NCBI GenBank assembly: GCA_965235125.1
Contig: CBDDXH010000020.1
Location: forward strand, 1-16,455
DNA: 16,455 bases
Source of the DNA: Pelagilacustribacter hypolimneticus
GTDB lineage: Bacteria > Pseudomonadota > Alphaproteobacteria > Pelagibacterales > Pelagibacteraceae
Reading direction: 5' to 3'
Shown: piece by piece, positions 1 through 7,941 of the stretch
Layout of the letters: each line of letters opens with the position of its first letter
Numbering within the stretch: position 1 is the stretch's first letter
The notes under the pieces: generated by a model
Databases searched by the model: none
What the model was told of the DNA's origin: nothing
Seen by the model: the letters and a program-made list of their open reading frames with translations, nothing else
Made by a program: the position numbers and the translations under genes

Positions 1-450
1 ACTTATTCTACGGTTAATAGCCCAACTCAATTTGCTGCAGTTGAAGCATATAAAGCTAATTTAAAAGACTATAAAATAAAAACAAATAAAATTTTGCATG
101 CTGTTGGTCAGTATGTTTCAAGCCGACTTCAATCACACAATGTTGAAGCCTCATCACCAGAAGGCGCATTTTATTTAATGTTTGAAATATATTCAAAAAA
201 ATACAAAACTTCTTTAGCTTTAAGCAAAGCAATGTTGGATCAAATTGGCGTTGCTTCTTTACCAGGCTCTGTTTTTGGATTTAAACCTAATCAACTTTTT
301 ATCCGATTAGCTTTTACGGATTTTAATGGAACGCAGTTTCTTAAAAAAATAAAAACGAATACAACGATTACCGATGCACTTATTGAAAAATATGCACCTA
401 AAGTTGCAGCTGGCATTAAAAAATTAGCAGACTGGATTGATAAACAATAA
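1..450 (+). CDS. Aminotransferase class I/II, C-terminal part (partial)
   Basis: The frame is open from base 1 to the TAA at 448-450, giving the last 149 residues of a PLP-dependent, fold-type I aminotransferase; the start lies outside the window. It opens with TYSTVNSPTQFAAVEAY, then SPEGAFYLMFE, and LPGSVFGFKPNQLFIRLAF. In this family the G-x-FY and LPGs.FG blocks line the active site, and the arginine of FIRLAF (codon 304-306) is the conserved residue that binds the substrate alpha-carboxylate. The pyridoxal lysine would be upstream and cannot be checked. A TTG at 94 is internal, not the start, because homology continues upstream of it. The product probably moves amino groups between an amino acid and a 2-oxoacid, but specificity (aspartate, alanine or aromatic) cannot be read from this half. 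It is followed by a 147-nt gap before the TRAP operon. Confidence 0.85.
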   Translation, partial: TYSTVNSPTQFAAVEAYKANLKDYKIKTNKILHAVGQYVSSRLQSHNVEASSPEGAFYLMFEIYSKKYKTSLALSKAMLDQIGVASLPGSVFGFKPNQLFIRLAFTDFNGTQFLKKIKTNTTITDALIEKYAPKVAAGIKKLADWIDKQ

Positions 451-583
451 TTATAAAATTAAGTAGAGCCTAGACAGCTAAATAGTTTTAGATTTTAAGT
501 TTAAATAATCAAAAACATCATTAAATTAAGCTAAATTTCTAGATTGAAGTGTTTTATGTTTAATATAAGCTAGAAAAATAAAT

Positions 584-592
584 AAGGGAGGT
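584..592 (+). promoter_or_regulatory. Strong Shine-Dalgarno site of the TRAP binding-protein gene
   Basis: AAGGGAGGT ends 5 nt before the ATG at 598 and is an almost complete anti-16S match. Nearly all other genes here lack a recognisable site, so this supports the chosen start and suggests high translation of the periplasmic protein. The rest of the 451-597 gap is AT-rich, with no ORF, no clear terminator and no convincing -35/-10 pair at normal spacing. Confidence 0.8.
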
Positions 593-597
593 TATCT

Positions 598-1728
598 ATG
601 TTAAAAACAAAAACAAAAAGCCAAAAAGCTTTAAGCAGAAGAAAATTTGTAAAAAAAGCTTTATTGGCCACTGGAGTAGCTGCAATTGGCGCAAGTGCTT
701 TGGCAGCTCCAGCAATAACTGCTGAACGAATTGAAGTCATCATGGTGATGACTTGGCCAAAAAACCTTCCAGGACTTGGAACTGGTGCGGCTCGTTTTGC
801 AAAAAGAGTAGGTGAATTATCAGAAGGCAGAATAAACGTAACATTATTCGCTGCTGGTGAGAGAGTCGGTGCTTTTGATGTGTTTGATCACGTCGCTAAA
901 GGCGATGCTCAAATGTTTCATGGTGCAGAATATTATTGGACAGGTAAGGAAAAATCCTTTGCATATTTCTGTTCAGTTCCGTTTGGACTGACTTATACTG
1001 AGTTTAATGCTTGGATGAGATTTGGAGGAGGTCAGGAACTTTGGGATGAATTGTCAGGAAATTTCGGCTTGAAGGGTTTCATGTGTGGAAACAGTGGAAC
1101 TCAAATGGGTGGATGGTTCAGAAAAGAAATGAAGAGTCCTGAAGACTTTAAAGGTCTTAAAATGCGTATTCCAGGAATAGGCGGTCAAATGATGACTAAA
1201 CTTGGTGTATCAGTAATCAATGTCCCTGGTGGTGAAATTTATGCGCAACTAATGGCTGGAACGATTGATGCAACTGAATGGGTAGGCCCGTGGAATGATG
1301 AATTTATGAAATTCTATGAAGCTGCCAAATATTATTATTATCCTGGTGTACATGAACCTGGTTCAATGTTGGGACTTCAATGTAATAAATCTTGGCTATC
1401 TAAACTTTCAAAAACAGATCAGGCTTTAATCGAAGCTGCTGCCACGGTCGAAAATGAAGTTATGATGTCAGAGTTTAATGCAAATAATGGACTAGCATTA
1501 CAAAGGTTAATCAAAGATCACGGCGTAAAATTAGTCGAGTTCAATGATAGAATTTATGATGCCTTTGGAAAAGCTTCCGAAGAAGTATTTGCTGAAACAT
1601 CAGCAAGCAGTCCTATAGCGAAGCGGGTTACTGATAGCTTTTTAAAAGCTAGAAGAGAACTTGGGGCTTGGAACAAGCTTTCTGAGTCTGCTTATGTTAC
1701 AAAACGTAACAAATTTTTAAAAATATAA
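598..1728 (+). CDS. TRAP transporter solute-binding protein, TakP/FcbT1-like, Tat-exported
   Basis: A 376-residue periplasmic DctP-family receptor that captures a carboxylate and delivers it to the two permeases encoded next. The N-terminus carries a twin-arginine signal, S13-R14-R15-K-F-V-K, then a hydrophobic alanine-rich stretch with likely cleavage near ITA(42)-E. The mature part has the family blocks LKMRIPG (R190, the position of the arginine that pairs with the substrate carboxylate), VPGGEIYAQLMAGTIDATEW (E227-W228) and AKYYYYPGVHEPG. These are characteristic of the TakP group (COG4663), whose studied members bind 2-oxocarboxylates such as pyruvate with sodium. The ligand here is therefore probably a 2-oxoacid or similar organic acid, which is inference. 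Tat rather than Sec export implies folding before export, as seen for many TakP-like proteins. The strong ribosome site at 584-592 fixes the start. The gene ends 11 nt before a stable hairpin. Confidence 0.93.
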   Translation: MLKTKTKSQKALSRRKFVKKALLATGVAAIGASALAAPAITAERIEVIMVMTWPKNLPGLGTGAARFAKRVGELSEGRINVTLFAAGERVGAFDVFDHVAKGDAQMFHGAEYYWTGKEKSFAYFCSVPFGLTYTEFNAWMRFGGGQELWDELSGNFGLKGFMCGNSGTQMGGWFRKEMKSPEDFKGLKMRIPGIGGQMMTKLGVSVINVPGGEIYAQLMAGTIDATEWVGPWNDEFMKFYEAAKYYYYPGVHEPGSMLGLQCNKSWLSKLSKTDQALIEAAATVENEVMMSEFNANNGLALQRLIKDHGVKLVEFNDRIYDAFGKASEEVFAETSASSPIAKRVTDSFLKARRELGAWNKLSESAYVTKRNKFLKI

Positions 1729-1739
1729 TAATACTTGAT

Positions 1740-1767
1740 AATCCGCGAGGTGAAAACCTCGCGGATT
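1740..1767 (+). promoter_or_regulatory. Perfect intercistronic hairpin with GAAA tetraloop
   Basis: AATCCGCGAGGT (1740-1751), GAAA (1752-1755) and ACCTCGCGGATT (1756-1767) form a flawless 12-bp stem closed by a GNRA tetraloop. It is strongly GC-rich for this AT-rich DNA. It starts 11 nt after the binding-protein stop and ends 6 nt before the ATG of the small permease. No run of T follows, so it does not look like a standard intrinsic terminator. The position matches 3'-protective hairpins that let the first cistron of a binding-protein operon accumulate above its membrane partners; that role is inferred. Confidence 0.85.
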
Positions 1768-1773
1768 CTTCAC

Positions 1774-2745
1774 ATGAACCATAAATTTGATTTAATAAGT
1801 TTTACCAAGTTTTTTTCCTTTTCAATCGTCTCTTTAACTTTAGTTTATTTCTTTAACATTATCTTAACGAATTTTTTTAATTGGCCTGGATCAACTGCTT
1901 TTCTAAAATCCATAGTTTCCAATGAGCTGCCCTTGGATGGCTTTTCTTTTTCATTGTCTAGTTTTCAGTTCATCTCATATTTTTTTTGCATATTTGGTGT
2001 TTATTATTATTTGACTAAAATCAATAAAAGCAATTTAAAGGAAAATTCGCAAAAATTATCAAATTTGTCTGCCTATATAACTCGATCTGCCTTTTGGACT
2101 GTTTTTTTGGTTGGATTGGCAGATTTAGTTATTTCGTTTTTAGTTAGTGAAAAAGCAATCTTAGATTCATTACCCCAGGGATTGGCACAGTTATTTTTAC
2201 AACCTAAATCTAGAATATTGTTCGTCCATTTACCTTTGACAATATTTAGTTTCATTTATTCAATCAAAAATAAGTCAATAGGATTTATTTGGCTGGCTCT
2301 CCTTGTTGTCTTTGCCGAAGCATTAATCGTTATTTCTAGATTTGTATTTTCTTATGAGCAAGCTTTCATGGGAGATCTCGTTAGATACTGGTATGCAGCC
2401 CTTTTTTTATTTGGAAGTGCTTACACTTTATTAAAAGATGGACACGTGAGGGTAGACATTCTTTATGTTAACTTTAAGGAAAAAAATAAGGCTTTAGCAA
2501 ACATCTTTGGCTCCATTTTTTTTGGGATGCCAATATGTTTCTTAATTCTGTATTCAGGAATGGGTTCCAAGACCGGAATTATCAATGCACCTATATTAAG
2601 TTTTGAAATTTCTCAGCAGGCTCAATCAGGCCTGTATTTAAAATACATGATGGCAAGCTTTTTAACTATTTTTGCCTTAAGCATGATCATACAGTTTTGC
2701 AGTTTGATCTTAGATAGTGTTGAAAAAATAAAAAGCAAAAATTAA
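1774..2745 (+). CDS. TRAP transporter small permease (DctQ/FcbT2-like) with N-terminal membrane extension
   Basis: A membrane protein of 323 residues counted from ATG 1774. The C-terminal half (about 169-323) is the DctQ domain: IGFIWLALLVVFAEALIVISRFVF, then VRYWYAALFLFGSAYTLLKDGHVRVDILY, where the DGHVRVD loop is the family hallmark, then two more membrane helices. Ordinary small permeases are about 160-200 residues with four helices. Here roughly 165 residues precede the domain and hold about four further hydrophobic segments, giving about eight. The frame is open back to a TTG at 1735, but that start would put its first codons inside the hairpin and give a charged leader (IIREVKTSRIL), so ATG 1774 is preferred although no ribosome site precedes it. 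The TAA abuts the ATG of the large permease, indicating coupling. Confidence 0.87.
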   Translation: MNHKFDLISFTKFFSFSIVSLTLVYFFNIILTNFFNWPGSTAFLKSIVSNELPLDGFSFSLSSFQFISYFFCIFGVYYYLTKINKSNLKENSQKLSNLSAYITRSAFWTVFLVGLADLVISFLVSEKAILDSLPQGLAQLFLQPKSRILFVHLPLTIFSFIYSIKNKSIGFIWLALLVVFAEALIVISRFVFSYEQAFMGDLVRYWYAALFLFGSAYTLLKDGHVRVDILYVNFKEKNKALANIFGSIFFGMPICFLILYSGMGSKTGIINAPILSFEISQQAQSGLYLKYMMASFLTIFALSMIIQFCSLILDSVEKIKSKN

Positions 2746-5388
2746 ATGGAAACTTTTTTCGCATTCTTTTTGATTTTCTTGATGATCGTTGCTTTAGGTA
2801 CAGGATTTCCTGTTGCCTTTGCATTGCCAGGAGCTGCAATCATAGCAATTTTATTAGCAGGAATAGCTGGTTATTTATTTACCGGTAATTCTCATTCTTA
2901 TTTCATACAAGATGGCCCGTTCGAGTGGATATCTTCTGCAATAACAAACTTTCGCGGAACTTATTGGGAAGTAGAGCGTGATACTTTAATTGCTATACCG
3001 TTGTTCATTTTTATGGGTTTAATTTTGCAACGATCTAAGATTGCAGAAGACCTGCTCACGACGATGGGTCAATTATTTGGAAGGATCCCAGGGGGTTTAG
3101 GAGTTTCCGTCGTCTTAGTTGGAGGTTTGTTAGCAGCAACAACCGGAATAGTTGGAGCAACAGTGATTGCAATGGGACTCATTTCTCTTCCTGCTATGTT
3201 AAAAAATAAATATGAAACGACCTTGGCAACAGGAATTATCACAGCATCTGGTACGCTTGGTCAGATAATACCACCTTCAATTGTCCTGATCATCATTGCT
3301 GATCAATTATCTAATGCTTCAAACGTTGCAAACGGATTAAGAATAAGTGATTACAAAAATTTTATTGGCAGCGGATCAATGCCAAGTGATTTGTCTGTTA
3401 CGAGCACGAGTGCTGGCGAAATGTTTTTAGGTTCATTGATCCCAGGTTTGATATTGGTCTTTTTATATGCTCTTTATGTTTTAGTTTACTCATTTTTAAA
3501 TCCTAAATCGGCCCCTCCACTTAAGATCGATGGTTCTTTAGACTTAGAGTTTTATAAGCGCGTGTTTTTTGCCTTAGTACCACCGCTACTTTTAATTGTA
3601 TTAGTTTTGGGTTCAATTCTTTTTGGTATTGCAACCGTGAATCAAGCAGGTTCAGTTGGAGCAATTGGCGCTACGATAATGGCGGGTTATAAATTAGCTC
3701 CAAATCGTAAACATACTTACACTCCAGCAATAATAGCAAGCTTGTCTACTTTAGCCATTTTAATCTTAAGCAAGTATTTTAATTTGAACATAAAGTTAAT
3801 TTCAAACAATTATGATTTGTTCGGGATTTATTTGGCTTTTATAGCAGTTGGATTTTTGATTTTTTCAATTGGTTGGAGCTTTTATCGTACGTTTAAAATA
3901 GATAACATTTTAAAAGAAGTTTCCACAGAGACAACGATTACCACTACGATGGTTTTTATCATCTTGATTGGAGCAGCGATGCTTACGGCTGCATTCAGAG
4001 GCTTTGGTGGCGAGGAGCTTGTTAGGAATGGATTAAATCAACTACCAGGTGGTTTCTGGACTCAGTTCGCTATCGTAATGTTGGTTATTTTTATTCTTGG
4101 CTTCTTTATTGATTACTTAGAAATTGCAATTGTAGTAGTCCCGATTGTTGCACCAATACTACTTGCCGATCCTTCAGCAAACATTACAGCTCTTTGGTTA
4201 GGTGTGATGATAGGATTGAATATGCAAACTTCCTTTTTGACTCCTCCGTTTGGTTTTTCTCTTTTTTATCTTAAGGGAGTAGCTCCAAAAACAGTCAGAA
4301 CTTCTCAAATCTGGAAGGGAGCAGTACCGTTCATAGCCCTACAAATCTTAGCATTATGTATTGTTGGTTATTTTCCAAATCTAGCAAATTATTTGCCCTT
4401 AAGGTCATATTTGACATCTGATGTTTCTCCACCACCAACCAATCCAAAACTACAAAAATGCATTTTGGATTATAAATTTAATATTTATGAAAACAGGGAA
4501 GAGGAAATTTTAAATGGCATAAATAGCTTTAAATCATTAAACGTCGATTTCTTACCAGTTGAGAGAATGGATTCTTTAAACAAACACTTTGAATTAACTT
4601 TAAATGCCTTGAACTTAGTTCCACAGATAAAAAATTCAAAAGGAGAACTCAATCAATATACAAATACATATTACAATGTTCATTTAACAGTTAGAAAAAT
4701 TCAAAGACAAGTAATTAATAATGAGAAAAAAATCAAATTCTTGCAGGACGACATAAGGATAATACAAAACAATGATCCAGTGAAAGCCAATGAGCTGAGT
4801 AGGGAAATTGAAATGATTCAGCTTCAAAACCTTAAATTGAATAAAGGCATACCAGGTGACTGGAAGCAACTTAATACAGAATATGAACTTAAGTATTCAG
4901 ACTATTCTAAACTTTTGAACCAATATTATAAGAGTTCAGATGATGGTTATAGAATTTTAAAGGATCTCAAGGAAGAAATTGAAAATACCAAGCCAATTGA
5001 AAATTTAATTTTAGAAGGAAATGCAATCTTGAATGATCTTGAAAAACTTGACAAGGCATCTTTGGAACGAAAGCTTAATCAATTATTAAAGCTTTTAGAC
5101 TCAATTGAAAACATTGGTAATGTTGGAGACTTAATTTATGAGTCGACTACGAAGTTAGACGATTTTAAATCCATCGCCTCTTTGTTGAAAGAGTCAAATG
5201 CTTTTTTAGAGTCCAGTATTACTTGGAAGAAAATTGCATTTGATAGAATCTATAGCGCGTTAGTCGATTATGATGAAATATTAAAAGACTCCATTGGTTT
5301 AAGAACACAAAATCGTCTTAATAAAGACCAAGCCCTTGAAGTTGCAAAATGCAATGCTAACCACAGAGGCATAGCCTTAAGGTTTTAA
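2746..5388 (+). CDS. TRAP transporter large permease (DctM/FcbT3-like) with long C-terminal coiled-coil extension
   Basis: 880 residues, about twice a normal DctM. Residues 1-550 form the multi-helix transport domain: FPVAFALPGA near 21, IPLFIFMG near 84, GTLGQIIPPSIVLIIIADQ near 169 and LTPPFGFSLFYLKGVAP near 499. The last two are the conserved substrate/sodium hairpins of the two inverted repeats. The core also has a polar insert at about 187-222 and an extra membrane segment region at about 318-385, as in the long FcbT3-type permeases. After the final helix (to about 550) and a proline-rich linker (SPPPTNP, 561-567), about 310 residues continue as hydrophilic, lysine/glutamate/asparagine-rich, apparently helical sequence with heptad-like stretches near 645-700 and 740-830. 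I recognise no domain in this tail. It is also much more AT-rich than the core. The gene starts directly after the small permease stop and ends 2 nt before the MFS gene. Confidence 0.9.
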   Translation: METFFAFFLIFLMIVALGTGFPVAFALPGAAIIAILLAGIAGYLFTGNSHSYFIQDGPFEWISSAITNFRGTYWEVERDTLIAIPLFIFMGLILQRSKIAEDLLTTMGQLFGRIPGGLGVSVVLVGGLLAATTGIVGATVIAMGLISLPAMLKNKYETTLATGIITASGTLGQIIPPSIVLIIIADQLSNASNVANGLRISDYKNFIGSGSMPSDLSVTSTSAGEMFLGSLIPGLILVFLYALYVLVYSFLNPKSAPPLKIDGSLDLEFYKRVFFALVPPLLLIVLVLGSILFGIATVNQAGSVGAIGATIMAGYKLAPNRKHTYTPAIIASLSTLAILILSKYFNLNIKLISNNYDLFGIYLAFIAVGFLIFSIGWSFYRTFKIDNILKEVSTETTITTTMVFIILIGAAMLTAAFRGFGGEELVRNGLNQLPGGFWTQFAIVMLVIFILGFFIDYLEIAIVVVPIVAPILLADPSANITALWLGVMIGLNMQTSFLTPPFGFSLFYLKGVAPKTVRTSQIWKGAVPFIALQILALCIVGYFPNLANYLPLRSYLTSDVSPPPTNPKLQKCILDYKFNIYENREEEILNGINSFKSLNVDFLPVERMDSLNKHFELTLNALNLVPQIKNSKGELNQYTNTYYNVHLTVRKIQRQVINNEKKIKFLQDDIRIIQNNDPVKANELSREIEMIQLQNLKLNKGIPGDWKQLNTEYELKYSDYSKLLNQYYKSSDDGYRILKDLKEEIENTKPIENLILEGNAILNDLEKLDKASLERKLNQLLKLLDSIENIGNVGDLIYESTTKLDDFKSIASLLKESNAFLESSITWKKIAFDRIYSALVDYDEILKDSIGLRTQNRLNKDQALEVAKCNANHRGIALRF

Positions 5389-5390
5389 CC

Positions 5391-6626
5391 ATGGAAAAGA
5401 ACATTTTATCAAGAAATCATATGATCATTGTTTTTTTTGCCTTTGCTTGTGGCTATTTTTTATCGACATTACTTAGAGCAATTACTGCAACATTATCACC
5501 AGTATTAATTGAGGAATTTTCGCTAAACGCGGCAAATCTTGGTTTGCTTTCTGGAGGATATTTTTTTGGATTTGCAGTTATGCAACTTCCTTTGGGATAT
5601 ATGCTAGACAAGTTTGGAACCAAAAAAATTGTAAGTATTTTTCTTCTTGTGGCGGTTTTAGGTATCTTGGTTTTTATGTTTGCCAAAAATTTTACTAATC
5701 TTTTATTTGCAAGATTTTTAATTGGTATTGGATTCTCTGCTTGTTTAATGGGTCCTTTGACTGGTTATAGAATGTGGATGTCGGATGAATATCAACAACG
5801 AGCAAATTCCTGGATGTTAATGGTTGGATCTATAGGTTTGTTATCATCAACTTTACCAATTCAACTATTACTTCCGTTATATGGCTGGAGATCTATTTTT
5901 GGTGGTCTAGCAGTACTAGCAACATTATGTATTGTTTTAATTTTTATAATATCTCCTAAATGGCCTAGTCAACCCAACAAAAATAAAACAGATCTAGTTA
6001 CAAATAATTCTCTTTCTCAAGTTTGGAAAAATAAATATTTTCAAAGCTTAATACCATTTGGAATATTTAATTGTGGCGGATTATATGCAATTCAAACTTT
6101 ATGGGCAGGTCCTTGGTTAGTAAATGTATCTGGATATACTCCCTTACAAAGTGCTACCGGATTATTTTGGATTAATTTTGTAATGTTATTAGCTTTTTTA
6201 TTATGGGGCTACATTAATCCAAAATTACTTAAATTAGGGTATACAACGAATAAATTAGTTGTTTATCTAACTCCAATATCTTTTTTGATATTACTTAAAA
6301 TCATCATATTTGCTGAAAATACCAGTTACGTGGATTGGGTAGTTTTTATATTAAGCTGTATCGTTTTGACACTTGTTCAACCTGCTGTTGGTTTAGCCTT
6401 TTCTATTAAGCTTGCAGGAAAAGCATTAACATCTTTTAATTTCATCGTGTTTGTTGGAATATTTATAGTGCAGTGGATGATTGGAATTTTAATAGATTTC
6501 GTAATGAGCAGGGGTTATCCCTTAATTTTTGCTTACCAGTTCGCTTTTTCAGTATTCTTAATAATTTGTATTGTTTCCTATCTGTATTTTTTAAAATTAA
6601 ACTTGAGTAAAATTAATGAAATTTAA
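5391..6626 (+). CDS. Major facilitator superfamily transporter
   Basis: 411 residues with about twelve hydrophobic segments. The cytoplasmic loop between helices 2 and 3 reads G69-YML-D73-K-F-G76-T-K78-K79, an exact fit to MFS motif A (GxxxDRxGxRR type). The central linker near residues 190-205 is hydrophilic and lysine-rich, as expected between the two six-helix halves. Secondary, ion-coupled transport is the expected mechanism; the substrate cannot be named. The ATG lies 2 nt after the TRAP large-permease stop, preceded by a weak AAGG (5379-5382) 8 nt upstream, so it is very probably cotranscribed with the TRAP genes. It could move a related or metabolically linked compound, or export a by-product. 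The gene is followed by a 135-nt AT-rich gap with no obvious terminator. Confidence 0.85.
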   Translation: MEKNILSRNHMIIVFFAFACGYFLSTLLRAITATLSPVLIEEFSLNAANLGLLSGGYFFGFAVMQLPLGYMLDKFGTKKIVSIFLLVAVLGILVFMFAKNFTNLLFARFLIGIGFSACLMGPLTGYRMWMSDEYQQRANSWMLMVGSIGLLSSTLPIQLLLPLYGWRSIFGGLAVLATLCIVLIFIISPKWPSQPNKNKTDLVTNNSLSQVWKNKYFQSLIPFGIFNCGGLYAIQTLWAGPWLVNVSGYTPLQSATGLFWINFVMLLAFLLWGYINPKLLKLGYTTNKLVVYLTPISFLILLKIIIFAENTSYVDWVVFILSCIVLTLVQPAVGLAFSIKLAGKALTSFNFIVFVGIFIVQWMIGILIDFVMSRGYPLIFAYQFAFSVFLIICIVSYLYFLKLNLSKINEI

Positions 6627-6732
6627 AATTTAAAACTACTATAGCAGTAAGCTAATCAAATAAATGGTTTGAATATACCTATAAATGGAGATTAGATTTC
6701 ACAGTAGCTAATTAGTTTTTTTTTAAATAGAA

Positions 6733-6738
6733 TATAAT
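6733..6738 (+). promoter_or_regulatory. Possible -10 box for the thiolase gene
   Basis: TATAAT occurs 23 nt before the ATG at 6762, which would give a leader of about 17 nt. No good -35 is found 16-18 nt upstream (sequences near 6709-6715 are AT-only), and such matches arise by chance in DNA this AT-rich, so the call is weak. The gap 6627-6761 shows nothing else beyond a T run at 6716-6724. Confidence 0.3.
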
Positions 6739-6761
6739 TAATCGAATAATAGAAGCAAACC

Positions 6762-7940
6762 ATGAACGGTAAAGATATCGTAATAACCTCAGCACTTAGA
6801 ACAGCGGTAGGTTCGTTAGGAAAATCATTAAAAAATGTTTCAGCTAAAGATCTTGGTTCAGTTGTGATTTCTGAATCAATCAAAAAGTCTAAATTGAAAA
6901 GTGATGAAATAGATGAAGTTATCATGGGGCAAGTGCTTACAGGAGGTGCCGGTCAAAATCCTGCTAGACAAGCTGCTATTAAATCTGGAATACCAAAAGA
7001 AACGCCAGCTTATATCGTCAATCAGGTCTGTGGCTCTGGAATACGATCTGTTGCTTCAGGTTTTCAAAGTATTAAAGCGGGAGACTCTAAAATTGTAATT
7101 GCAGGAGGTCAAGAAAGTATGTCCCTTGCCCCACACGCAATACATTTAAGAGATGGAAAGAAACTTGGAGATACTGAAATAGTAGACACTTTAATTAAAG
7201 ACGGTTTATGGGACGCATTTAACGGATACCATATGGGTATAACAGCTGAAAATGTTGCAACAAAATTTCAAGTTACAAGACATCAGCAAGATAAGTTTGC
7301 TCTTAGCTCTCAAACTAAAGCTTTAAACGCTCAAAAACAAAATAGATTTAAAGATGAAATTGTTAATTTTAAAATTAAATCAAAAGATTCTGAAGTAGAT
7401 TTTAATAAAGATGAACATCCAAGAGACGGAATATCTATAGAAACTCTAACTAAATTAAAACCAGTTTTTCAAAAGGATGGAACAGTTACAGCTGGCAATG
7501 CATCAGGAATTAATGATGGTGCTGCAGCAGTTACTCTTATGTCTTCTGCTGAGGCTGAAAAAAGAGGGTTAAAAAAGTTAGTTACCATAAAATCCTGGGC
7601 TAGCTGTGGAGTTGATCCTGCTTTAATGGGAACAGGTCCAATTCCTTCTTCTAAAAAAGCACTAGAAATAGCTGGTTGGTCTGTGAAAGATTTAGATCTT
7701 TTAGAAGTAAATGAAGCATTTGCAGCACAAAGTATTGCAGTCTTAAAAACATTAGGTATTCCTGAGGAAAAAGTTAATGTAAATGGCGGAGCCATAGCTA
7801 TTGGTCACCCAATAGGAGCTTCAGGCACAAGAATTTTAGTCACTTTAATTCACGAAATGATCAAGAGAGATGTTCACAAAGGTTTAGCAACTTTATGTAT
7901 CGGTGGCGGTATGGGCATCGCCATGTGTGTTGAGAGATAA
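6762..7940 (+). CDS. atoB: Acetyl-CoA C-acetyltransferase (acetoacetyl-CoA thiolase)
   Basis: 392 residues, the usual size of a biosynthetic/degradative short-chain thiolase. The nucleophile is C90 in VNQVCGSGIRSV, the histidine is H349 in GGAIAIGHPIGASG, and the acid/base cysteine is C379 in TLCIGGGMG. These agree within one residue with the Cys89, His348 and Cys378 of the well-studied Zoogloea enzyme. NEAFAAQS, the other family motif, is also present. The reaction joins or splits two acetyl-CoA and acetoacetyl-CoA, in the cytosol as a tetramer. The gene faces the acetoacetyl-CoA synthetase gene tail to tail with one base between stops, so together they can turn acetoacetate into two acetyl-CoA. 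The alternative name phaA would apply if polyhydroxybutyrate were made, but no phaB or phaC is in the window. Confidence 0.95.
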   Translation: MNGKDIVITSALRTAVGSLGKSLKNVSAKDLGSVVISESIKKSKLKSDEIDEVIMGQVLTGGAGQNPARQAAIKSGIPKETPAYIVNQVCGSGIRSVASGFQSIKAGDSKIVIAGGQESMSLAPHAIHLRDGKKLGDTEIVDTLIKDGLWDAFNGYHMGITAENVATKFQVTRHQQDKFALSSQTKALNAQKQNRFKDEIVNFKIKSKDSEVDFNKDEHPRDGISIETLTKLKPVFQKDGTVTAGNASGINDGAAAVTLMSSAEAEKRGLKKLVTIKSWASCGVDPALMGTGPIPSSKKALEIAGWSVKDLDLLEVNEAFAAQSIAVLKTLGIPEEKVNVNGGAIAIGHPIGASGTRILVTLIHEMIKRDVHKGLATLCIGGGMGIAMCVER

Positions 7941-7941
7941 T

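Noticed and set aside
1735..1773. TTG at 1735 as the start of the TRAP small permease, adding 13 residues
   Set aside because: The added codons are the hairpin itself and encode a charged, non-family peptide; the ATG at 1774 is more plausible, though not proven.
5453..5686. 77-codon minus-strand reading frame inside the MFS gene
   Set aside because: It is antisense to conserved MFS sequence including motif A and has no independent support.
6690..6730. TAATTA palindrome followed by a T run as a terminator for the MFS gene
   Set aside because: The palindrome is only about 8 bp of A/T with no loop, giving no stable hairpin.
6692..6925. 77-codon minus-strand reading frame across the gap before the thiolase gene
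   Set aside because: Most of it is antisense to the thiolase start and the rest is AT-rich gap; no domain or ribosome site is visible.
7469..7795. 108-codon minus-strand reading frame inside the thiolase gene
   Set aside because: It lies wholly within a gene with intact catalytic motifs and has no recognisable protein features, so it is a shadow frame.
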